DNA of 64,000 nucleotides. Source: Belliella calami (GTDB lineage: Bacteria; Bacteroidota; Bacteroidia; Cytophagales; Cyclobacteriaceae). The stretch is taken from assembly GCF_022549695.1 (NCBI RefSeq), contig NZ_JAKZGS010000004.1, positions 233,756-297,755 of the forward strand. The letters are read 5' to 3'. Position 1 is the stretch's first letter; each line of letters begins with the position of its first letter. Below the pieces are notes generated by a model. The model worked only from the letters and a program-made list of their open reading frames with translations, made no database searches and was not told the origin of the DNA. Positions 9,301-17,229 of the stretch are shown here, in pieces. Position numbers and translations under genes: made by a program.

Positions 9301-10885
9301 AGATGATTGGATAGGAAGGGTGAGACACTCTACTCCTGGAGTAGGATTGATTTCCCCACCTCCACACCATGACATCTACTCCATTGAAGATTTGGCACAA
9401 TTGATATATGACTTGAAAAATGCGAATAGAAAGGCAAGAATCAATGTCAAGCTTGTATCACAAGCAGGTGTAGGAACTGTCGCCGCAGGTGTAGCAAAAG
9501 CCCAAGCAGATGTGATCCTCATTTCAGGTGCTGATGGTGGTACAGGAGCTTCTCCTTTGAGTTCTATCAGACATGCAGGATTGCCATGGGAACTTGGTCT
9601 TTCCGAAGCCCATCAGACTCTGGTGAAAAACAATCTTCGCAGCAGAGTTGTGCTACAGACAGATGGACAGCTCAGAACAGGTAGAGACATTGCCATCGCA
9701 ACGCTTTTGGGAGCTGAGGAATGGGGAATTTCTACAGGAGCTTTGGTAGTAGAAGGATGTATCATGATGCGTAAGTGTCATTTGAATACTTGCCCAGTTG
9801 GGATTGCTACGCAAAATCCAGAATTGAGGAAGCTATTTACAGGAAGTCCTGATCATGTAGTGAATTACTTTATGTTCCTCGCTCAGGATCTTAGGGAGAT
9901 CATGGCCTCTTTAGGCTTTGCTACGATTGATGAAATGGTAGGACAAAGTGATGTCTTGAAAGCAACAGGAAATATGAACCATTGGAAGTGGGATAAGGTA
10001 GACCTTACACCAATTTTCCACAAAGTGGAGGTTCCAGACCATGTGGGAATCCATAAGCAAATTGATCAGGAGTTTGAGCTGAAAAAAGTTCTCGATAGAA
10101 AATTGATCAAGCAAGCACTTCCTGCCTTGGAGCAAGCAAATCCAGTAACAGGCAAGTTTGAAATTAAAAATACTGATAGAACAGTTGGTGCCATGCTTTC
10201 GCATGAAATTTCAAAAATCTTTGGCAGTCCAGGACTTCCGGAAGATACGATAAGGTTCAAATTTATCGGATCTGCAGGACAGACATTTGGAGGCTTCTTG
10301 GCCAAAGGTGTAAGCTTTGAGCTGGAAGGTGAGGCGAATGATTACTTTGGAAAAGGACTTTCTGGAGGAAAATTGATCGTATATCCAAGTCGAAATGCAA
10401 ATTTCAAAGCAAAGGATAATATCATCATCGGAAATGTGGCATTCTATGGAGCTACTTCAGGAGCAGCCTATATCAATGGCAAAGGTGGTGAAAGATTTTG
10501 TGTGAGAAATTCAGGTGTGGAGACAGTAGTAGAAGGAATTGGTGATCACGGATGTGAGTACATGACTGGAGGATTGGTAGTGAACTTGGGAGAAATCGGC
10601 AGAAATTTTGCCGCAGGTATGAGTGGAGGTATCGCTTATATCCTCAAAGATTACATACACTTGATCAACCCAGAAATGGTCGATCTGGATCCACTCAATG
10701 AAGATGATTTTGTAACTATCAAAAATCAACTTAAAATCCACCAAGAATTTACGAACAGTCTTTTGGCATCAGAATTCATTGAAAATTGGGAAGAATACAA
10801 AGAGCGATTTATCAAGGTCATTCCTAGAGATTACAAGGAAGTATTGAAAAAAAGAGCTTTGGAACAATCAAAAACATTAGTTTAA
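6395..10885 (+). CDS. gltB: Glutamate synthase (GOGAT) large subunit
   Basis: About 1496 aa. It transfers the amide of glutamine to 2-oxoglutarate. An N-terminal class-II amidotransferase domain begins at C15 in HDSCGIGAVV, so a short propeptide must be removed to expose the nucleophile. The FMN-binding synthase domain follows (ATGAMSFGSISHEAHSTLAI; SGADGGTGASPLSSIRHAGL), with the 3Fe-4S cysteines near 1121, 1127 and 1132 (CIMMRKCHLNTCPVG), then the C-terminal beta-helix domain rich in Gly. The ATG was chosen; a TTG two codons upstream is in frame. gltD follows after one base. Confidence 0.97.
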   Translation: MKKGLYRSEFEHDSCGIGAVVNVKGTKTHETISDALYMLSNMEHRGGRGSDPKTGDGAGILIQVPHPFLKEVTSRAGFSIPDAGSYGVGMTFFPKNKQLYKRSKERLNQIIKELDFKLIGYREVPVDETVPGSGALDVMPVIEQVFVCHKDGLQGIDLERKLYVLRNYATSQINKEIPGVNNAFYFASFSSNTLIYKGQLRTDQVLPFYKDLQNNKITSGLAIVHSRFSTNTFPNWRLAQPFRYLSHNGEINTIRGNLNKMKSKMSLMRSVNFTDSELSKLMPVTNKQYSDSANLDALVELLTLSGRSLPHVMMMLVPEAWQDNQMMDKDRKAFYKFHAALMEPWDGPAALLFSDGKSVGATLDRNGLRPLRYFITNDDRLILSSEAGALPIREATITEKGRISPGRMLWVDLEKGKISFDDEVKASVCDNKPYDKWVREERLKLRLMPDPEKLSNPYTTEEIKKRQTIFGYTSEELNMILKPMGDTSYEPIGSMGADTPLAVLSKQSQHISNYFKQLFAQVSNPPIDPIREKLVMSLFTRIGESHNILDESPRHTRQIHISQPVLLNEDLEKLKHLEEQGYRTVTLQAHFEADHQPGRILEALNSLCREAEGAIYAGKNIIIISDRNSTESKAPIPSLLAIGAVHHHLVKKKLRTRAGLVIEAGDIRETHHFATVIGYGASAINPYLALESLVHLNEKGHLSKEIPTKQLFANYQAAVGKGLLKVLSKMGISTLQSYQGAQIFEAIGLGPEVIDRCFKGTVSRISGISFDELAEEVLIRHHAAYNTDSPILETGGVYQWKRRGEKHLFNPETIHLLQKSTRLNDFNLYKKFAEKINIQTKDALTLRGLFEFKKRISIPIEEVEPIESILKRFATGAMSFGSISHEAHSTLAIAMNRIGAKSNSGEGGEDEIRFERKENGDWERSAIKQVASGRFGVTSNYLSNAAEIQIKMAQGAKPGEGGQLPGHKVDDWIGRVRHSTPGVGLISPPPHHDIYSIEDLAQLIYDLKNANRKARINVKLVSQAGVGTVAAGVAKAQADVILISGADGGTGASPLSSIRHAGLPWELGLSEAHQTLVKNNLRSRVVLQTDGQLRTGRDIAIATLLGAEEWGISTGALVVEGCIMMRKCHLNTCPVGIATQNPELRKLFTGSPDHVVNYFMFLAQDLREIMASLGFATIDEMVGQSDVLKATGNMNHWKWDKVDLTPIFHKVEVPDHVGIHKQIDQEFELKKVLDRKLIKQALPALEQANPVTGKFEIKNTDRTVGAMLSHEISKIFGSPGLPEDTIRFKFIGSAGQTFGGFLAKGVSFELEGEANDYFGKGLSGGKLIVYPSRNANFKAKDNIIIGNVAFYGATSGAAYINGKGGERFCVRNSGVETVVEGIGDHGCEYMTGGLVVNLGEIGRNFAAGMSGGIAYILKDYIHLINPEMVDLDPLNEDDFVTIKNQLKIHQEFTNSLLASEFIENWEEYKERFIKVIPRDYKEVLKKRALEQSKTLV

Positions 10886-10886
10886 T

Positions 10887-12359
10887 ATGGGAGCGAAAGA
10901 AGGATTTATCCAGTATAAAAGAGAGCTGCCCGAATCACGCTCTCCAGAAGATAGAATAAACGATTACAAAGAAATATATCAACCATTTGACGGCAAAAAA
11001 CTCAACGAGCAGTCGGCCAGATGTATGGATTGTGGAATACCATTTTGCCATCAGGGATGTCCGCTGGGCAATGTAATACCTGAGTTTAACGATGCAGTGT
11101 ACCAGAATGAATGGGAGGAAGCTTTTCACATTTTAAGAAGTACTAACAATTTCCCAGAATTTACCGGTAGGATTTGCCCAGCGCCCTGTGAAGCATCATG
11201 TGTATTGGGGATCAACAAAGATCCTGTTGCCATTGAATTAATTGAGAAAAACATTGCCGAAAAAGCTTATGAATTGGGTTTTGTAAAGCCACGAATCCCA
11301 AAAGTTCGCACAGGAAAAACTGTAGCAGTAATAGGTTCTGGCCCAGCTGGACTCGCAGCTGCGGATCAATTGAACCAAGCGGGACATGAAGTGACGCTTT
11401 TCGAAAAAGACAAAAAAGTAGGAGGATTACTCCGCTACGGAATCCCAGATTTCAAATTGGAGAAATGGGTGATTGACCGTCGTGTAGAAGTGATGGAGCA
11501 AGAAGGTGTGATCTTCTCGACCGAAACAGAAATTGGCTTCAATATCAAAGCAGAAAATATTCTTTCAAACTTTGATGCAGTAGTACTGGCCACAGGTGCA
11601 GCACAACCACGAGCATTAAATATCAAAGGTTCAGATTTAAAGGGTGTTCATTTTGCGATGGAATTTTTGGGAAAACAAAACCAAGTAATCGCTGGTGAAA
11701 TCAAGGAAAACCCAATTTCTGCCAAAGATAAACACATCATCGTCATCGGCGGTGGCGATACTGGTTCTGATTGTATTGGAACATCAAACCGTCATGGTGC
11801 AAAAAGTATCACACAGCTTGAATTGCTGCCTAAGCCTCCTCAGCAAAGAACTGTACTCAATCCATGGCCAGAATGGCCGATGACCTTGAAAACTTCAAGT
11901 TCTCACGAAGAAGGTGCTGAGCGAGTATTCTCTATACTCACAAAGGAGTTTGTCGGCAACAAAAAAGGAGAAGTAACAGGCCTTGTATTGGTGGACTTGG
12001 AATGGAAAGAAGAAAATGGAAGGATGCAGTTTGTGGAAGTTCCAGGAACGGAACGTACTGTCCCTTGTGACCTTGCATTCATAGCAATCGGCTATACAGG
12101 TCCAGCAGAAAATGGCCTCTTAGGAGCATTTGGCGTAGAAAAAATGGAAAATAGCCTTCCAAAATCAAAAGGCTATCAATCTACATCGAAGAAAGTATTC
12201 TTAGCAGGAGACATGAGAAGAGGTCAATCACTAGTCGTATGGGCAATTTCTGAAGGAAGAGAAGCTGCCGTGAGTGTTGATGAATTCCTGATGGGGAGCT
12301 CATCCCTACCTAGAAAAGATGAAGGCTTCTATCAAGTAGAGGAAGAAGTCACTTTATAA
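10887..12359 (+). CDS. gltD: Glutamate synthase small subunit, NAD(P)H-dependent
   Basis: 490 aa. It oxidises NAD(P)H and passes electrons to GltB. The N-terminal Cys clusters for two [4Fe-4S] centres are present (CMDCGIPFCHQGCPLG; RICPAPCEASC). The FAD-binding GSGPAGLAAADQL comes next, then the NAD(P)H-binding GGGDTGSDCIGTSNRHGA and the C-terminal FAD motif VFLAGDMRRGQSLVVWAISE. It starts 1 bp after the gltB stop, so the two are translationally coupled. A strong hairpin follows. Confidence 0.97.
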   Translation: MGAKEGFIQYKRELPESRSPEDRINDYKEIYQPFDGKKLNEQSARCMDCGIPFCHQGCPLGNVIPEFNDAVYQNEWEEAFHILRSTNNFPEFTGRICPAPCEASCVLGINKDPVAIELIEKNIAEKAYELGFVKPRIPKVRTGKTVAVIGSGPAGLAAADQLNQAGHEVTLFEKDKKVGGLLRYGIPDFKLEKWVIDRRVEVMEQEGVIFSTETEIGFNIKAENILSNFDAVVLATGAAQPRALNIKGSDLKGVHFAMEFLGKQNQVIAGEIKENPISAKDKHIIVIGGGDTGSDCIGTSNRHGAKSITQLELLPKPPQQRTVLNPWPEWPMTLKTSSSHEEGAERVFSILTKEFVGNKKGEVTGLVLVDLEWKEENGRMQFVEVPGTERTVPCDLAFIAIGYTGPAENGLLGAFGVEKMENSLPKSKGYQSTSKKVFLAGDMRRGQSLVVWAISEGREAAVSVDEFLMGSSSLPRKDEGFYQVEEEVTL

Positions 12360-12387
12360 TTTTACAATAAACCACTAGTTCAACCTA

Positions 12388-12415
12388 AACCGATCCGGGA
12401 TTTCTCGGGTCGGTT
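12388..12415. terminator. Terminator hairpin after gltD, possibly bidirectional
   Basis: Arms AACCGATCCGGGA and TCTCGGGTCGGTT pair with two G-U wobbles, then a T-rich tract follows (TTATATTTTTC). It lies between the convergent gltD and DUF3050 genes. Confidence 0.8.
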
Positions 12416-12457
12416 TTATATTTTTCTATAAGTATCCACTAAGTTTTATGTTGGATA

Positions 12458-13237
12458 CTATGAGGCCTTGTTTATTACCGCATCATGAATCCCATCCCAC
12501 AGTACTTTTCTAGCTTCCAAAGCTTCTATGGCAGCAAGCTTGGTTTCTTCCCACTTTACAGGATCGTTTCCACAAAGGTGATCCAACATCTTCATCGCTA
12601 ATGGTCCATGATGATCTTCATCCAGATGAATATGTCTTTCAAAGTAATATTCCAATGTTTCCAGTTCACCCGGCTTGCTTTTGATCAGGTCATTGACAAG
12701 TTGTCGAAATAGGTCTGGAATCAATTCTTCTCTGCCAAGTGTAAATGATGCTGCTATTTGGTGAGGCTTTCCAGCTTGCACTACGGCAAAGTTTGTTCTT
12801 AGAAAATGCTTTACAGAATTTGGCTGATCGAGACTTTCTACGGCTTCATCAAATGACTTTCCAGTTCTCAATTCTTCTATCACACTTTCGATCTTGCTTG
12901 TATCTGCCCCGGCTTCTTTCATAGCTCTCAAGTACAATTCAAAGTGACTGCAATATCCTCCTTGTCCATCTTCATCACTTTCTTCTGCCAAGACGATGTC
13001 GTTGATCAATCTTGTGACCATAGGTTCGTTGGAAGGAATCCAAGGAATACTAGTGCCAGTCAATTTCAATTGCAACGCTTTCAGTAATGTCATAAAATCC
13101 CAAACAGCATAGACATGCTGCTCCATGAATACTTGGAAGTCCTCCAGAGTTTTGAGATCGTTATAAATTGGATGTTGTAAGAGTGTAGTTCTATGTGGCT
13201 CAATGGCCTCCATTAATTTTTCAATATTCTTATTCAT
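12458..13237 (-). CDS. DUF3050 family protein (heme-oxygenase-like helical fold)
   Basis: 259 aa, with no signal peptide or membrane segment. I recognise the DUF3050 opening (IEPHRTTLLQHPIY) and the conserved stretches FMEQHVYAVWDFMTLLKALQ, IVLAEESDEDG and HLDEDHHGPLAMKML. The family is all-helical and resembles heme-oxygenase/TenA-like or ferritin-like di-metal proteins; the conserved His, Glu and Asp (EQHVYA, HIHLDEDHH) are consistent with metal binding. The substrate is unknown. It stands alone on the minus strand. Confidence 0.8.
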   Translation of the reverse strand: MNKNIEKLMEAIEPHRTTLLQHPIYNDLKTLEDFQVFMEQHVYAVWDFMTLLKALQLKLTGTSIPWIPSNEPMVTRLINDIVLAEESDEDGQGGYCSHFELYLRAMKEAGADTSKIESVIEELRTGKSFDEAVESLDQPNSVKHFLRTNFAVVQAGKPHQIAASFTLGREELIPDLFRQLVNDLIKSKPGELETLEYYFERHIHLDEDHHGPLAMKMLDHLCGNDPVKWEETKLAAIEALEARKVLWDGIHDAVINKAS

Positions 13238-13349
13238 CGTATCAATGGGGTGTTTTTTTGATATAATTAACCTACGACTTAAAAATATGTTTGGATCTAA
13301 AAAAGCATAGTAAGATTCAGTTCATCGACTAGGCTTAGATAATCCAAAA

Positions 13350-13887
13350 TTAAAATCTTAATCCAATCTTTATTGGGATTATGCTAGCCTGCTGTTGGAT
13401 CATCATGCCAGTTTTAGCATATAGCTGAGTTTTTGGAGAGAGCTTGATCATAGGGCCTGCTGTGATTTCTCCGTAGAAGTTTCTGCTACCATTCTCATAT
13501 TGATTCCAAAGTTGGCCATTACCCAATTTCAAATTTATTATGGGAGAAACCTTCTTCTTGTAGTTTGCATATTCGAAGTTAAAGAAAGCTGCTAATCCAT
13601 GGTAAGTTGAAGAGGATGCTGCATAGAATCTCATATAACTAATGCCTAAACCAAGATTAAACTTATCTCGAAAGATGATTCCGTTGATGACAGAGAGTTC
13701 ATATCCATTTCTATCGGATAGTGGATGACCTTGCCAGTTTGGTCCGGGATCTACATCTACTATTGTATTTCGAAACTGGAGATGTCCAGCCTCAATATTT
13801 AATGAATACTTTACTTGGCCAAAAGCAATCTCACAATAAGTTAAGCAAGAACAAAATCAAGATAAAGCTAAAGCCTTTAAGTCTCAT
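13350..13887 (-). pseudogene. Frameshifted small outer-membrane beta-barrel-like protein
   Basis: An ATG at 13887 opens a typical signal peptide (MRLKGFSFILILFLLNLL), then TGA stops it. One base over, an open frame continues directly with FGQVKYSLNIEAGHLQFRNT, through alternating beta-strand-like sequence (DKFNLGLGISYMRFYAAS) to the C-terminus IPIKIGLRF. A terminal Phe is typical of outer-membrane barrels. The continuing frame has no start codon of its own before an internal Met (13634). A single-base insertion in the signal peptide explains both halves, so this is either a recent pseudogene or a sequencing error. It lies 11 bp downstream of the ABC exporter gene. No family is recognised. Confidence 0.7.
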
Positions 13888-13898
13888 AACGGACTAAT

Positions 13899-15689
13899 TT
13901 ATTCCGCAAATTGTAACCGTACCAAGTTTGCATAAAAACCATCTTCTTGTATGGCCAGATTCTCGTGCGTTCCTTCTTCTACAATTTCGCCATCTCTTAG
14001 CACATAGATTCTGTCTACTTTTCTGATGGTAGAAAGCCTGTGTGCAATAATGATCGTAGTCCTGTTTTTCATCAGTTCATCCAATGCTTCCTGTACCAAG
14101 CTTTCAGATTCTGCATCAAGTGATGAAGTAGCCTCATCCAAAATCAAGATTGCTGGGTTTTTCAAAATGGCTCTTGCAATGGCAACACGTTGACGTTGTC
14201 CTCCAGAGAGCTTGATTCCCCTTTCACCGACAGTTGTTTCCAAACCTTCAGGGAATTTGCTAATAAACTGCCATGCATTAGCTTTTTTGGCTGCTTCTAT
14301 GATTTCTTCTTCCGTGGCATCTGGCTTGGCATAAGCGATGTTTTCCTTGATACTTCCACCAAAGAGTAAAACTTCCTGTGGTACAATTCCTATGTTTGAC
14401 CTCAACTGCTTTAGGTTCCATTCTCCAATTGGCTTGTCATCCACAGTTAGTGAGCCTTTATTGATAGGATAAAAACTCAATAGAAGTTGGATGATAGTTG
14501 ATTTTCCTGCTCCACTATGCCCTGCGAGTGCTACTTTTTCACCCGCTCGAATGGTAAGATTAATATTTTTGAGTACTTCTATTTCAGTTCTGGTAGGGTA
14601 AGTAAATCCGACATTTGAGAAAGAAACAGCGCCTTTCATCGGGACTTTTTGAAAATCTGCAGTGGAATACTCGGGAGCTTCTTGAAGGATTTCAAGAACT
14701 CTTTCTGAGGAACCAATTGCCTTTTGGATCTGCCCATAGATATCTCCAAGACCTGCGATAGATCCGCCAATAAAAGTTGTGTATAAAACAAATGATACCA
14801 AATCACCAACACTCATCGCGCCTGAAGCTACCAAAGTAGCACCGTACCACATCACTGCTACAATACCGCCAAAAAGAGCAAAGATGATGAAGGAAATAAA
14901 AGCCCCTCTAAATCCAGCTGCTTTCAGCGCAACTTTTACCACTTTATTCAATCCATTTCTATATCTATTTGATTCATAATCCTCGCCTGCAAAAGATTTT
15001 ACAGTCATGATTGATTGCAATGTTTCTTCGACAATAACATTGGCTGCAGCCAATTCATCTTGTGCCTGCTTAGACAATGTTCTGATGAATTTCCCGAATA
15101 CTATCGCAATAATCACCAAAATCGGGAAAGTAGCCAGCATGAAGATTGTCAGCTTTGGGGTAGTGACCATCAAGAAAACCACACCTGCAACCAAAGTGAT
15201 AATTTGCCTGAAAAGCTCCGCCAAGGTTGTGGAAAAGGTATCTTGGAGCATACTTACATCTGCAGTGATCCTAGAAATTAGCTCCCCGGTTCTTCTTTTA
15301 TCAAAAAAAGTCATCGGTAATTGTACCAGTTGACTATAAAGTGAAATCCTTACATCTCGCATGCTTCTCTCTGAAACCTTCGCAAACAACCAGACTCTGA
15401 AGAAAGAAAATATGCTTTGAACCAAAAGAATTCCCAAAAGTAAAAATGCTATTCCGTTGATATCATTGACCATCCAGGATTTTCCAGAAGCTGTATCTAT
15501 CAATTTTCCAGCGACATACGGAAAAGTGAGGAGTGTCAGACTTGATAGCAACAAGAATAAAAGACCTAAGATAAATGTCCATTTATAAGGCAAAATAAAC
15601 CTAAAAACTCCTCCCAATTTCCCTAGACTTTCTTTGTTGAGCTTGCGCTTTTCGTGCTCTTCTAGGGACTTACCTTTCTTTTTTGCCAT
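13899..15689 (-). CDS. ABC exporter, permease-ATPase fusion (MsbA/ABCB type)
   Basis: 596 aa half-transporter. The N-terminal transmembrane domain (about residues 30-330) has six hydrophobic helices. The nucleotide-binding domain has Walker A GHSGAGKST, Q-loop IGIVPQEVLLFGG, signature LSGGQRQRVAIARAI, Walker B AILILDEATSS and the H-loop IIIAHRLSTI. It acts as a homodimer exporting lipid or hydrophobic cargo across the inner membrane. The closest named relative is MsbA-like, but the substrate cannot be told from sequence. A -7 box lies 31 bp upstream. Confidence 0.93.
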   Translation of the reverse strand: MAKKKGKSLEEHEKRKLNKESLGKLGGVFRFILPYKWTFILGLLFLLLSSLTLLTFPYVAGKLIDTASGKSWMVNDINGIAFLLLGILLVQSIFSFFRVWLFAKVSERSMRDVRISLYSQLVQLPMTFFDKRRTGELISRITADVSMLQDTFSTTLAELFRQIITLVAGVVFLMVTTPKLTIFMLATFPILVIIAIVFGKFIRTLSKQAQDELAAANVIVEETLQSIMTVKSFAGEDYESNRYRNGLNKVVKVALKAAGFRGAFISFIIFALFGGIVAVMWYGATLVASGAMSVGDLVSFVLYTTFIGGSIAGLGDIYGQIQKAIGSSERVLEILQEAPEYSTADFQKVPMKGAVSFSNVGFTYPTRTEIEVLKNINLTIRAGEKVALAGHSGAGKSTIIQLLLSFYPINKGSLTVDDKPIGEWNLKQLRSNIGIVPQEVLLFGGSIKENIAYAKPDATEEEIIEAAKKANAWQFISKFPEGLETTVGERGIKLSGGQRQRVAIARAILKNPAILILDEATSSLDAESESLVQEALDELMKNRTTIIIAHRLSTIRKVDRIYVLRDGEIVEEGTHENLAIQEDGFYANLVRLQFAE

Positions 15690-15720
15690 TACTATGTATT
15701 ATTCTGTATTAAATAGTCTG

Positions 15721-15728
15721 CAAATTTA
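15721..15728 (-). promoter_or_regulatory. Candidate -7 promoter box (TAAATTTG) for the ABC exporter
   Basis: An exact TAnnTTTG match on the minus strand, 31 bp before the ATG. No TTG is present exactly 19 nt upstream. Confidence 0.45.
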
Positions 15729-15793
15729 CACAATGATTGCTGCTAAGACTACTTGGGTTATGATTTTTTTGAAAAGATTGATTTTGGTAAAAT

Positions 15794-16123
15794 TCATTCT
15801 TTTTTCTTTTTTCCGAAGATTCTTCTAAAGAACTGTTTTTCTTTTTCCCAGAAGAAATCAAACTGTCCCAAAACAAATCCCCAAAATAAAAGAACCAACT
15901 GATATAGTGGAAGTACGAGGAGAAGATAGAGGACGGTTTTCCAAAATCCCCCACGTTCCATGCTGATTCCCAATAAATCAAAAATCGGCTTTTTGATAAA
16001 CAAAATAGTAAATCCAGTCAGTGCAAAAACAACCAAAACAAGGATGACTTGTTTTAGGCTTTTTAATTTCCACTTTGATTGGAGTTTTTCTAAAAAAGTG
16101 GGTGATTGTTTTTTATTTGGCAT
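15794..16123 (-). CDS. Small two-helix membrane protein (DUF6787-like)
   Basis: 109 aa with basic ends and two hydrophobic helices (VILVLVVFALTGFTILFI and VLYLLLVLPLYQLVLLFWGF), ending in FDFFWEKEKQFFRRIFGKKK. The C-terminal pattern (LLFWGFVLGQFDFFWEKEK) is conserved in short Bacteroidota membrane proteins, which I believe are DUF6787; this assignment is from memory. It is upstream of the ABC exporter on the same strand. Function unknown. Confidence 0.7.
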   Translation of the reverse strand: MPNKKQSPTFLEKLQSKWKLKSLKQVILVLVVFALTGFTILFIKKPIFDLLGISMERGGFWKTVLYLLLVLPLYQLVLLFWGFVLGQFDFFWEKEKQFFRRIFGKKKKE

Positions 16124-16330
16124 AACTAATTTGGTTGATTCATAGTAAAATCAACATGGGGGGTTAAGACTGTTTTGTTTTTTCATAAGAAAATCATATT
16201 TCTGGTGTCAAAGGTAACCAGGGCGCTCACTGAATGTTTTTGTTTGTCAATTTCGAATATTTTAAAGATTATGATTAGTTATATATTTGCTTAATACAAA
16301 CTTTTGGTATAAGTCGCTTTCAATTTTTCT

Positions 16331-16873
16331 TTAACCCAAAATATTTGGATTGCCTGTAAGGATATCCAATCCGCTATTTTTGAAATCCCTATCATTCGTG
16401 AGCAACACCAAGTTGTGTTCTGTACAAATTGAGACTAGAGCCTTGTCAATAAAATCTAATTCATCAACAACAAGTAAGTTTTTTATGTTATTCTTGTTAA
16501 AAGGTTTTTCTACTACTTTGAAATTGCCTAAAATATCACTGTTGACAATGATATATATATCATTTAAACTATCTTGGCCATCTTGGCTATTTCTATAATC
16601 TTTGAAATTCAGTTGAGACTTTGTCATTGAATTTGTGAGGAGGTATTTCTCATATTCCGCTCTAATAGCTCTGTTAACAATCTCTGAAATTACTAAAAAA
16701 TCAACGTATAGACTGTTCCCTCGTCTTAATAAGTTGCCAAACACCCTTGCGTAGTTTCTCTCAAAATGATGCTGCCCTGTCGGCCAAAAAAGATATATCA
16801 AAACATTAGCGTCCACAAAAATATCTCTGTCATTTAGTAGTGCAAAATCCTGCAATCTGTGAATAACTGCCAT
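16331..16873 (-). CDS. PIN-domain nuclease, third gene of a GHKL-STAS-PIN operon
   Basis: 180 aa. All four acidic residues of an active PIN domain can be placed: D21 (IFVDANVLIYLF), E64 (LVISEIVNRA), D143 (DFIDKALVSI) and D161 (VLLTNDRDF). PIN domains are Mg-dependent RNases, most often toxins of VapBC modules. No VapB-type antitoxin (AbrB, RHH or Phd fold) is encoded beside it. Instead it follows the STAS-like gene by 4 bp, so it is probably the effector of this three-gene unit and restrained by one of its partners. Activity and target are inference. Confidence 0.85.
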   Translation of the reverse strand: MAVIHRLQDFALLNDRDIFVDANVLIYLFWPTGQHHFERNYARVFGNLLRRGNSLYVDFLVISEIVNRAIRAEYEKYLLTNSMTKSQLNFKDYRNSQDGQDSLNDIYIIVNSDILGNFKVVEKPFNKNNIKNLLVVDELDFIDKALVSICTEHNLVLLTNDRDFKNSGLDILTGNPNILG

Positions 16874-16877
16874 AGCT

Positions 16878-17225
16878 TTAACCTTTGATTATTTCATCAA
16901 TACTTCTTTTCAGAGCGTCCGGGTCTTTATAGTAGAGTTTTGCTGTCTCAACCACTCTTTTTAGTGCGACTTTTCCTGATTCGGAAATATTTGATACACT
17001 AAGGTTTTTTTTGATAAAAATCTCCTCATAATCTTTATATAGTTGGCCAACTGCTGTATTTAGAAATGCAGTAGTAAGCATTTCTATGTTTTGAAAGGAA
17101 AGGTTAACCCGCTTTTGATCTGAAAACGCTGTGGTAATTAGCTCAAAAACTTTTTGCCCATCTTCGGCTTCTACTCCATATCTATCCCCGATGGTGTTTA
17201 CTATATTGATTGTTATATTTTCCAT
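16878..17225 (-). CDS. STAS-like DUF4325 protein
   Basis: 115 aa, cytoplasmic. The core SFQNIEMLTTAFLNTAVGQL (about residues 43-62) matches the DUF4325 pattern, a fold related to the STAS domain of anti-anti-sigma factors. SpoIIAA-type proteins carry a phosphorylated Ser or Thr at the corresponding turn; here T51 and T52 lie there. It sits 4 bp after the GHKL ATPase stop and 4 bp before the PIN start. By analogy with SpoIIAA/SpoIIAB partner switching, it may be the adaptor that the ATPase modifies or binds. That role is inference. Confidence 0.78.
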   Translation of the reverse strand: MENITINIVNTIGDRYGVEAEDGQKVFELITTAFSDQKRVNLSFQNIEMLTTAFLNTAVGQLYKDYEEIFIKKNLSVSNISESGKVALKRVVETAKLYYKDPDALKRSIDEIIKG

Positions 17226-17229
17226 ATTA

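Noticed and set aside
16331-16873. PIN gene as an ordinary VapC with VapB antitoxin
   Set aside because: Neither adjacent gene has a VapB-type DNA-binding fold; the neighbours are STAS-like and GHKL proteins.
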